A DNA stretch of 7,769 nt. Origin: Chitinophagales bacterium (GTDB lineage: Bacteria; Bacteroidota; Bacteroidia; Chitinophagales; UBA8649). A program made the position numbers and the translations under genes. The DNA is taken from positions 1 to 7,769 of the forward strand of contig JADHRO010000093.1 of assembly GCA_016777395.1 (NCBI GenBank), given 5' to 3'. The stretch's first letter is position 1; each line of letters begins with the position of its first letter. The notes beneath the pieces were generated by a model that saw only the letters and a list, made by a program, of their open reading frames with translations, had not been told where the DNA came from and did not search any database. This document shows positions 1-5,856 of the stretch, piece by piece.

Positions 1-1444
1 CTGTTTCTTCAATAAATGTAAGGTACAAGTAATTGTACGTAGGATTGGGGTATAGAATTAAGCCATTCTCTTGATTAAATGCTCTTAGCTCCAGAATATC
101 ATATGCAACTTTAAAATTTGGAACTCCAAATCCCAATTGCTCATCTGGAGCAAAATAGAGATGAGCGCTTTGCTCAACAGCTTGAATAATCTCCATATTG
201 GTTCTATCTGGAAATGCCTGCCAGAGACATGCTACCAAACCAGCTGCAATAGGGCATGAAAATGATGTGCCATTTATTGATTGGAGTGTACCATCATATT
301 TTGCGGCAACAACTCTTAATCCTAATGCGCTCACGTTAGGTTTTACGCGCCCATCAGCACTTGGGCCAAAAGATGTAAACTCAGCAGCTTCTATGGCCAT
401 ATCGACCGCTCCAACGGCAAGAACACTATCTCCATCCGCTGGAGCAGTAATATGTTTCCATGAACTTCTCCCTTCATTACCGGCACTATTGACAACAAGT
501 AAGCCTTTTTGAGCTGCTAAATCCGCTGCTTTGGTTATTAAAGTTGTATTTCCGTCCATATCCGAATAGGTATGATTAGTAGATGCATCATTGAATCCTT
601 GCGAATAACCAAGTGATGTTGTCAGCACAACCCACGTACCTAATGCTGAATCTGCCCATTCAGCCGCAAGTGACCAATTAATTTCTTCAGCAAGGCCTTC
701 TGCGTTATTGTCTTCTGTAGAAAAAAGGTAATAATTACCCATAGGGGCAGTACCCACCAAAGTATCCTTAATGTTTGCTGCTAGTGTAGACATCACATAA
801 GCGCCATGATCGCCATTCGAAAATACATTCGTTGTATTTTCTACAAAATTGTATACCCCATGAATTCGGTTTAACAAATTTAGTGTGTCAAAAAATCGAT
901 TGGTATTTACCAGTTGAAAGCCATTATCCATAACACCTATATCAATGGTCTGCCCTTTAAATCCAATATTGTGTAAAAATTCTCCATTCAACATTTGTAT
1001 GTTGGGCCTTGCAAAGCCATATCCTGGATCTGGAAGATCATCCACGGAAGATTCCATCAAACTAAACTTATTTAATGATTGACTTTTCCCACTCGGTAAA
1101 AAAACAACCCGCTTGACGAAAGGCAATGCTAAGCTAAGATTCTTAAAATTTGAGTGAGATGTTTCTACCACTATACCATTGAGCCATTTTGATTGGTGTT
1201 GAAGCTGAGCCTCTAATGATTGTATTGCAGCAATATAGTTAGTATCAATAGGTAAATCACTATTTGTAATCGGTAAATTAAAGAATAAGCGTCTATTTAA
1301 TGCATTGGGAGAAAGGAACTGCTCTTTAACAATAATTGAAGAGGCATACAAACCCTTATCTACAAACTCAACCCAATAGTTACCTTGACTCCAAGTGAGG
1401 TTAACCCAAGAAAAAAATGATATGAGGAGGAATAATTCTTTCAA
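1..1444 (-). CDS. S8 family subtilisin-like serine peptidase with T9SS sorting tail (3' end truncated by window edge)
   Basis: Secreted serine endopeptidase of the subtilase family. 481 codons are visible and the frame is open to the left edge. Residues 1-20 form a signal peptide (MKELFLLISFFSWVNLTWSQ). Residues about 22-140 resemble the N-terminal region of Bacteroidota S8 peptidases (FLSPNALNRR, then a DLPI stretch). The catalytic domain follows: Asp173 in GVMDNGF, His213 in GDHG, oxyanion Asn323 in SAGNEG, and Ser394 in NGTSFSCPIAAG. All catalytic residues are present, so the enzyme should be active. From about residue 462, LILYPNPTYNYLYL matches the start of a type A T9SS C-terminal sorting domain, implying export through the outer membrane and surface attachment or release. 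The start is TTG at 1444-1442: an in-frame TAA lies two codons upstream, and later ATG codons would remove the signal peptide. It overlaps the upstream lipoprotein stop (TTGA), suggesting translational coupling. The substrate is unknown. Confidence 0.95.
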   Translation of the reverse strand, partial: MKELFLLISFFSWVNLTWSQGNYWVEFVDKGLYASSIIVKEQFLSPNALNRRLFFNLPITNSDLPIDTNYIAAIQSLEAQLQHQSKWLNGIVVETSHSNFKNLSLALPFVKRVVFLPSGKSQSLNKFSLMESSVDDLPDPGYGFARPNIQMLNGEFLHNIGFKGQTIDIGVMDNGFQLVNTNRFFDTLNLLNRIHGVYNFVENTTNVFSNGDHGAYVMSTLAANIKDTLVGTAPMGNYYLFSTEDNNAEGLAEEINWSLAAEWADSALGTWVVLTTSLGYSQGFNDASTNHTYSDMDGNTTLITKAADLAAQKGLLVVNSAGNEGRSSWKHITAPADGDSVLAVGAVDMAIEAAEFTSFGPSADGRVKPNVSALGLRVVAAKYDGTLQSINGTSFSCPIAAGLVACLWQAFPDRTNMEIIQAVEQSAHLYFAPDEQLGFGVPNFKVAYDILELRAFNQENGLILYPNPTYNYLYLTFIEET

Positions 1445-2175
1445 TTTTTAAATCCAATTAAGCGCCAGTTTAGAACAAAACCACTTTCGGCCCTGTCGAT
1501 AAAGCTTGCGCCAGAAGGAGGGGCTTGCGTATTTAACACGAGCAGCTGTTTACTCACCATACCTACATTTCGGACATATTTCTCTTGACTAAACTTCTTT
1601 TCAAATAGATTTTCTTCATCAATTTGAGTAACTACCAAAGCAGAATCAAATACAAATGAGTCAAGTAATAGTGTTTGATCAACATTGGAATAGACATAGT
1701 TCCACTCATATCTTGTATCATCTAAATAATCTAATGTAGGCTCATTTTCCACATCTAAAAAACTATGCCCTTGCCATTCTCTGCTCTCTCTTACAGGAAA
1801 AATTAAATTAATAAATCTCAAATCATTGAAATATCGCTGAAAATTATCCTCGGTAATTTTAAAACTGCCCACTTGATTTAAAACCCAAGGCGCGCTTAAG
1901 GCATTCTTGCGGAACTGCTCAACGACAAGATTAACATCCCCTGAAGCATCAATAAATGTAGTATCTATTTCTTCTCGAATAAAATAAGAACTGGATGTTA
2001 TGATAGGAGGAATAGTGATGTCGTTATAATTTGTTGAGTCTACCGCATATTCGACCCAATGACCTTTGGTCTTGGGTTGATAATTAAAACCAAAATCACT
2101 TTCGGGTAAAAAGGAATCCTCCTTGCAAGAGCTAAACAGAATTAATCCGAGTAATGTGATGAAACAATTACGCAC
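1441..2175 (-). CDS. Uncharacterised outer-membrane lipoprotein, 244 aa
   Basis: Predicted lipoprotein of unknown function. Residues 1-16 are a short hydrophobic signal, with a lipobox ending FSSC and the lipidated cysteine at residue 17. The next residues are KEDS, a lysine/acidic stretch resembling the lipoprotein export signal that sends Bacteroidota lipoproteins to the cell surface, so surface exposure is inferred. The rest has no enzyme motif I recognise. It looks beta-rich, with aromatic patches (GHWVEYAVDS, YEWNYVY) and a conserved-looking EENLFEKKFSQEKYVRNVGMV segment. From memory it resembles a family of Cytophagales hypothetical lipoproteins with an N-terminal 'G.YWVYEVDS'-like motif; this needs a search. 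The start is GTG at 2175-2173: in-frame TAA codons at about 2184-2179 rule out a longer form, and the signal peptide begins right here. It lies 6 nt after the small lipoprotein and overlaps the subtilase start. Confidence 0.85.
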   Translation of the reverse strand: MRNCFITLLGLILFSSCKEDSFLPESDFGFNYQPKTKGHWVEYAVDSTNYNDITIPPIITSSSYFIREEIDTTFIDASGDVNLVVEQFRKNALSAPWVLNQVGSFKITEDNFQRYFNDLRFINLIFPVRESREWQGHSFLDVENEPTLDYLDDTRYEWNYVYSNVDQTLLLDSFVFDSALVVTQIDEENLFEKKFSQEKYVRNVGMVSKQLLVLNTQAPPSGASFIDRAESGFVLNWRLIGFKN

Positions 2176-2181
2176 AATTTA

Positions 2182-2316
2182 TTAGGCTTTGACATCCGTT
2201 CTAACATCTGCCTGATCTTTTCCAAAAGTTGGGCAAGTACTTCGGTGACATGCACTTAATAAAGTAATCGCAAAGAACACTGTAGCAAGAGCTATTATTA
2301 ATTTTCTTGATTTCAT
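2182..2316 (-). CDS. Small lipoprotein, 44 aa
   Basis: A very short gene encoding a 44-residue prelipoprotein. It starts at ATG (2316-2314) and ends at TAA (2184-2182). MKSRKLIIALATVFFAITLL forms a basic n-region and hydrophobic core, then the lipobox LSAC places the lipidated cysteine at residue 23. The mature peptide would be only 22 residues, with a second cysteine in the stretch CHRSTCPTFG, followed by a charged tail ending DVKA. A complete signal peptide plus lipobox, correct spacing (6 nt to the next gene) and position as first gene of the exported operon support it as real. From memory, tiny lipoproteins with a CP(T/A)(F/Y) motif occur in other Bacteroidota. Function is unknown; it could be a partner of the following lipoprotein or the peptidase. 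Confidence 0.75.
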   Translation of the reverse strand: MKSRKLIIALATVFFAITLLSACHRSTCPTFGKDQADVRTDVKA

Positions 2317-2336
2317 AACACTTCGTTTAATTTATC

Positions 2337-2344
2337 TATTTTTG
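2337..2344 (+). promoter_or_regulatory. Candidate -7 promoter element for the Mur ligase gene
   Basis: TATTTTTG fits the Bacteroidota -7 consensus TAnnTTTG exactly and lies 38 nt before the ATG at 2383, implying a leader of roughly 35 nt. No good TTTG -33 element sits 19-21 nt upstream; the nearest is a weak TTTC at 2311. It falls in the 66-bp gap shared with the divergent lipoprotein operon. Confidence 0.4.
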
Positions 2345-2349
2345 AAACG

Positions 2350-2357
2350 CTAAAATA
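2350..2357 (-). promoter_or_regulatory. Weak candidate -7 element for the lipoprotein-subtilase operon
   Basis: On the minus strand this reads TATTTTAG, one mismatch from TAnnTTTG, and would give a leader of about 30 nt before the ATG at 2316. No -33 TTTG is visible upstream. It lies close to the plus-strand candidate, so the two divergent promoters would nearly overlap. A weak call. Confidence 0.2.
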
Positions 2358-2374
2358 CTTAATTTAATTATTCT

Positions 2375-2384
2375 ATAGGCCTAT
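2375..2384. repeat. Perfect 10-bp palindrome ATAGGCCTAT at the Mur ligase start codon
   Basis: ATAGGCCTAT is a perfect inverted repeat covering the last bases before the ATG at 2383 and its first two bases. It could be a small operator or a weak hairpin hiding the start codon, or chance. A related AATAGGCCTTATT lies downstream of the same gene near 3760-3773. Confidence 0.3.
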
Positions 2385-3729
2385 GAATGTACATTTTATT
2401 GCAATAGGAGGAGCAATAATGCATAACCTCGCCATTTGTCTGCAAAATATAGGGCATACGGTAAGCGGTTCAGACGATATCATATTCGATCCTGCTAAGG
2501 GTAATTTAAGTCGAGAAGGACTATTGCCAGAGAAAATTGGCTTTTTTGAGCAAAATATTCATTCAGAGTTAGATGCAGTTATTCTAGGGATGCATGCCAA
2601 AAAAAATAATGTAGAACTCTTAAAATCTCAAGCACTAGGAATAAGAATTTATTCTTTCCCAGAGTTCATATTTGAACAAACAAAAAACAAAAAACGGATA
2701 GTTGTAGCTGGCAGTCACGGAAAGACGACGACTACTGCTATGATTATGCACGTGATGAAAGCGCTAGACTATTCATTTGATTATTTAGTAGGCTCTTCAT
2801 TAGACGGCTTTGATTTAAGTGTCCAGCTGAGTGATGCGGAATATATCATCCTCGAAGGGGACGAGTATTTATCCTCACCTATTGATAAGCGTTCAAAATT
2901 TCACCATTACGATCCTGATATCGCTGTTATAACAGGTATTGCTTGGGATCACGTAAATGTTTTTCCCACCTGGGAAAGCTATGTTCAAACCTTCGAAGAG
3001 TTTCTAACAAACATGCGTAAATCGAGTAAAGCCATTGTATTTCAGACGGATAAAACCATACAAGAAATTATCCCGTTTGCAGATTGCACAATTGAAGCTT
3101 ATACCTGCCCAGAGTCGGTTATTGAAAATGAACGCACCATCATATCCTATGACAATCGCGACTATCCACTTGCTTTCTTTGGCAAGCACAATCTAGAAAA
3201 CATGGAAGCCGCAAAATTAGCTTGTGAATCTATCGGAATATCCAAGCATGATTTTTATCAAGCAATCAGTAGCTTCTCAGGCACCGCTAAACGACTGGAA
3301 AAAGTTCTAACAGCAAATAATGTCATTGCCTACAGAGATTTTGCACACTCACCTTCTAAACTAGAGGCTACCTTAAAAAGTGTTCACCAGCAATATCTAG
3401 GAAGAGCATTAATTGCATGCATGGAACTGCATACTTTTAGCAGCACAGATCCTGCCTTCCTATCTGAATATAAAAATAGTATGCAAGACGCGGAACATGC
3501 TATAGTATACATGAGTGAGGAGGCTTTCGCTATCAAAAATAAAGTATCTATTAGCGATAATGCCATCTTTGAAGCATTCAATCAATATGACATACATGTA
3601 TGCCGGACACCAAGCCAACTGCTGCATCTATTAGATAAAATGTACGATGCACAAGCTATTTTCTTACTCATGAGTTCTGGAAATTTTGATGGCATCGACT
3701 GGCCATCGTATTTTAATTCAAAACTATAA
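2383..3729 (+). CDS. mpl: UDP-N-acetylmuramate:L-alanyl-gamma-D-glutamyl-meso-diaminopimelate ligase (Mpl-type Mur ligase)
   Basis: Cytoplasmic ATP-dependent ligase that joins recycled murein tripeptide to UDP-MurNAc, feeding it back into peptidoglycan synthesis. At 448 residues it is of normal length for Mpl. Visible motifs in order: N-terminal nucleotide-binding loop HFIAIGGAIMHNLA (4-17) with GSDD at 29-32; ILGMHA (67-72); ATP P-loop GSHGKTT (110-116); EGDE (158-161); WDHVNVF (188-194); GKHNLENMEAA (267-277); AKRLEKV (302-308); and DFAHSPSKLEATL (319-331). The IGG.AMHNLA-like N-terminus and DFAHSPSK favour Mpl over MurC. Bacteroidota members are often labelled 'peptidoglycan synthetase', so the exact substrate is inferred by family. 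The ATG at 2383 keeps the N-terminal IGG motif. An internal ATG (residue 13) has a fortuitous AGGAGGAG before it but would destroy that motif. Transcribed alone, divergent from the lipoprotein operon. Confidence 0.92.
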   Translation: MNVHFIAIGGAIMHNLAICLQNIGHTVSGSDDIIFDPAKGNLSREGLLPEKIGFFEQNIHSELDAVILGMHAKKNNVELLKSQALGIRIYSFPEFIFEQTKNKKRIVVAGSHGKTTTTAMIMHVMKALDYSFDYLVGSSLDGFDLSVQLSDAEYIILEGDEYLSSPIDKRSKFHHYDPDIAVITGIAWDHVNVFPTWESYVQTFEEFLTNMRKSSKAIVFQTDKTIQEIIPFADCTIEAYTCPESVIENERTIISYDNRDYPLAFFGKHNLENMEAAKLACESIGISKHDFYQAISSFSGTAKRLEKVLTANNVIAYRDFAHSPSKLEATLKSVHQQYLGRALIACMELHTFSSTDPAFLSEYKNSMQDAEHAIVYMSEEAFAIKNKVSISDNAIFEAFNQYDIHVCRTPSQLLHLLDKMYDAQAIFLLMSSGNFDGIDWPSYFNSKL

Positions 3730-3865
3730 GCCCCAGCTACTTGCAATTTATATAAAAATGAATAGGCCTTATTTCTAGTAATCGTTTTAGATAAAGTTTT
3801 GAAGAGCCTAACAATGCATCAAAAACTTAAACAATTTTAACTGCCACCTTTACCTAGAATATTTA

Positions 3866-3873
3866 TATTTTTG
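3866..3873 (+). promoter_or_regulatory. Candidate -7 promoter element directly before the exonuclease start
   Basis: TATTTTTG matches TAnnTTTG exactly and ends only 4 nt before the ATG at 3878. If used, transcription would begin at or next to the start codon, giving a leaderless or near-leaderless mRNA. No clear TTTG lies 19-21 nt upstream. The rest of the 148-bp gap (3730-3877) has no ORF of note and no convincing terminator. Confidence 0.4.
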
Positions 3874-3877
3874 TAAG

Positions 3878-4642
3878 ATGCAATTAAATCTCATAAGACC
3901 TTTAGCATTTTTTGATTTGGAAACCACTGGTGTGAATATCGCTTCAGACAGGATTGTTGAAATAGGTATTGTTATAATGAACATAGATGGCAGTAAAACT
4001 CAGCATAGGTATTTGGTTAATCCAACAATCCCTATACCGATCGAAACGAGCATGATTCATGGCATCTATGACAAAGATGTTATAGATAGCCCCACATTCA
4101 AAGAATTAGCAGACGAGCTTTTCGATTTATTAAATCCATGTGATTTAGGAGGATTTAACTCCAATAGATTTGATGTTCCCTTGTTGATTGAAGAGTTCCT
4201 GCGTGTAAATAAAAACTTTACGTTTAACGATCGAAATTTAATTGATGTAAGGAATATTTTCGTTATGATGGAAAAGCGTAATCTCACTTCCGCCTATAAA
4301 TTTTTCTGTGGTAAAGATTTAGAAAATGCGCACTCCGCTCTAGCAGATGTCATAGCCACTCAAGAAGTTTTTGAAGCACAATTGGATAAATATGATTCCT
4401 TGCCAAAAGATATGGATGAACTTAATATATCCACCAGAAACGATTTAAACCAAATTGATACTGCAAACCGGTTAAGCTTAATCGACGGTAAACCTGCTAT
4501 TAATTTTGGTAAATATAAGGGTCACCTGGTGGAGGATGTATTAAAAAAAGATCCGGGTTATTACAACTGGATAATACGAAGTGATTTTAACCTCCACACC
4601 AAGCAAAAATTAAAAGAAATTAAATTAAGTTTACAATTGTGA
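3878..4642 (+). CDS. DEDDh-family 3'-5' exonuclease with ExoX-like C-terminal domain
   Basis: Predicted metal-dependent 3'-5' exonuclease of the DnaQ/RNase T superfamily, acting on DNA or RNA ends in the cytoplasm. The nuclease domain covers residues about 6-170: ExoI motif FDLETTG with Asp13 and Glu15, ExoII GGFNSNRFDVPLL with Asp99, and ExoIII HSALAD with His152 and Asp157 (HxxxxD, the DEDDh type). The catalytic set is complete. A linker follows, then residues about 206-248 (INFGKYKGHLVEDV, DPGYYNWII) resemble the small C-terminal domain of exodeoxyribonuclease X-like proteins. It is a stand-alone exonuclease, not fused to a polymerase, so repair or nucleic-acid turnover is more likely than proofreading. 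Starting at ATG 3878 puts the DLET motif 12 residues in, as expected. Its stop overlaps the next gene's GTG start (GTGA). Confidence 0.9.
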   Translation: MQLNLIRPLAFFDLETTGVNIASDRIVEIGIVIMNIDGSKTQHRYLVNPTIPIPIETSMIHGIYDKDVIDSPTFKELADELFDLLNPCDLGGFNSNRFDVPLLIEEFLRVNKNFTFNDRNLIDVRNIFVMMEKRNLTSAYKFFCGKDLENAHSALADVIATQEVFEAQLDKYDSLPKDMDELNISTRNDLNQIDTANRLSLIDGKPAINFGKYKGHLVEDVLKKDPGYYNWIIRSDFNLHTKQKLKEIKLSLQL

Positions 4643-5349
4643 GTCCAAATCTTGTAATCATACCCACATATAATGAGATTGAGAACATTGAGAAGATGAT
4701 TCACACAGTTTTTGATTTAAGCTTGGATTTTGATATTCTTGTGGTTGATGATAATTCACCAGATAAAACTGCTGAAAAAGTAAATGAACTTCAAGCTAAA
4801 TTCCCTGGTAAACTACATCTGCTCGAGCGAAAAGGCAAACTAGGCTTAGGAACTGCATATATAAAAGGTTTTAAATATGCACTTGAAAGAGATTATCAGT
4901 ATATTTTTGAAATGGACTGCGACTTTTCTCATAATCCAGATGATTTAATTAAACTGCATGCTGCTTGCGCGAAAGACGGTTATGATGTAGCAGTAGGTAG
5001 CAGATATGTTAGTAATGGTGGCTTCCAAAATTGGCCTTTATTTCGAGTTTTTCTATCTAAGTTCGCCTCTTTCTACGTAGAGTTTATTCTTGGTACTGGA
5101 GTAAAAGATAGCACGGCAGGATTTGTTTGCTACAAGGCTAAGGTTTTAAGCAGTATCAATTTAGACCAGATTAAGTTTATTGGTTACGCTTTTCAAATTG
5201 AAATGAAATACAAGGCAAAACTCAAGGGATTCGCCCTTAAAGAAGTTCCTATAATATTTACAGATAGGGTATTAGGAGAAAGTAAGATGAGTAAAAATAT
5301 TATTAAAGAAGCTGTTTTAGGCGTCTGGCGTTTAAGAAAAGAGAGTTAA
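4639..5349 (+). CDS. Family 2 glycosyltransferase, polyprenol-phosphate mannose synthase-like
   Basis: Predicted GT2 enzyme of the dolichol-phosphate mannosyltransferase (DPM1) type, transferring a sugar, usually mannose from GDP-mannose, to a polyprenyl phosphate at the cytoplasmic membrane. Evidence in the 236 residues: nucleotide-sugar-binding start VIIPTYNE (6-13), VVDDNSPDKT (35-44), metal-binding DxD in EMDCDFSHNPDD (Asp93/Asp95), GSRYVSNGG (120-128), STAGF (158-162), and the C-terminal FTDRVLGESKMS segment (207-218). Like short bacterial DPM1 forms, it has no C-terminal membrane helices. Donor and acceptor are inferred from the family, not shown here. The start is GTG at 4639, overlapping the exonuclease stop as GTGA; the conserved N-terminus begins immediately, so no other start fits. 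The next gene's ATG follows the TAA stop with no gap, so the two should be co-translated. Confidence 0.88.
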   Translation: MSPNLVIIPTYNEIENIEKMIHTVFDLSLDFDILVVDDNSPDKTAEKVNELQAKFPGKLHLLERKGKLGLGTAYIKGFKYALERDYQYIFEMDCDFSHNPDDLIKLHAACAKDGYDVAVGSRYVSNGGFQNWPLFRVFLSKFASFYVEFILGTGVKDSTAGFVCYKAKVLSSINLDQIKFIGYAFQIEMKYKAKLKGFALKEVPIIFTDRVLGESKMSKNIIKEAVLGVWRLRKES

Positions 5350-5808
5350 ATGAAAGCAGCCTTTGATTTATTACATGCGACAAGAAAGTTATTAGTGAAA
5401 TCTGTAGCAGCATTGGACCTTGCTCAGCTCAATATAGTTCCTGATGGCTTTAACAATTCGATAGCTTGGAACATTGCGCACATTCTTGTCACACAGCAAT
5501 TATTGCACTATAAACTAAGCGGTAAAGATTTACTATTAGATGATACATTTGTGGATCGTTTTCGAAAAGGAACGAAAGCGTCAAGCAGTTTGACAAAAGA
5601 AGAATGGGAGTCTTGTTTAAAACTTCTTCCGAGTCTAGCAGAGGAATTAGAACGTGATTACTTTGAAAATAAATTCCTTAAATACACTTCCTACCCTACT
5701 TCATATGGCTATGAAATCGACTCTATAGAAGATGCTATACAGTTTAATAATTTACACGAAGCGCTTCATTTAGGATATATCATGAGTATGAAAAGAAGCT
5801 TGACTTAA
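5350..5808 (+). CDS. DinB/YfiT-like putative metal-binding protein
   Basis: Small cytoplasmic four-helix-bundle protein of the DinB-like superfamily (DinB_2 type), 152 residues, a normal length for the group. Key residues are His44 in WNIAHILVTQQ and His136 plus His140 in NLHEALHLGYI, the usual three-histidine metal site. Members include thiol-transferases dependent on bacillithiol or mycothiol and many proteins of unknown role; this one cannot be assigned a substrate. It is unrelated to the DNA polymerase IV also named DinB. It begins directly after the glycosyltransferase stop (TAAATG), so it is third in the coupled trio, though its biochemical link to the glycosyltransferase and exonuclease is not apparent. 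It ends 48 bp before the convergent dehydrogenase gene. Confidence 0.85.
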   Translation: MKAAFDLLHATRKLLVKSVAALDLAQLNIVPDGFNNSIAWNIAHILVTQQLLHYKLSGKDLLLDDTFVDRFRKGTKASSSLTKEEWESCLKLLPSLAEELERDYFENKFLKYTSYPTSYGYEIDSIEDAIQFNNLHEALHLGYIMSMKRSLT

Positions 5809-5856
5809 GCACCAAAGCTCATTAACAAAATTCAATGGTTTTTTAAGCATAATTCG

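Noticed and set aside
198..512. Plus-strand open frame of 104 codons
   Set aside because: It lies antisense within the subtilase catalytic domain, which has intact motifs, and its translation resembles no protein family.
2406..2421. AGGAGGAG followed by ATG as an alternative mpl start (residue 13)
   Set aside because: It looks like a perfect Shine-Dalgarno site, but those bases encode the conserved IGG loop. Starting there would remove the nucleotide-binding motif, and genes in this phylum do not rely on such sites.
3004..3189. Short minus-strand frames inside mpl (also 3384-3581) and inside the exonuclease (4066-4287)
   Set aside because: All are antisense to genes with strong family motifs and have no signal, domain or sensible context of their own.
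3730..3877. Small gene or RNA in the gap between mpl and the exonuclease
   Set aside because: Only trivial frames of under ten codons occur, and no stable structure or repeat is apparent beyond the AGGCCT near-palindrome and the promoter-like element.
5809..5856. Possible terminator between the convergent DinB-like and dehydrogenase genes
   Set aside because: CATT and AATG arms with a 10-nt loop precede a run of T bases, but the stem is only four pairs plus mismatches, too weak to call. Termination there is still plausible from gene arrangement.
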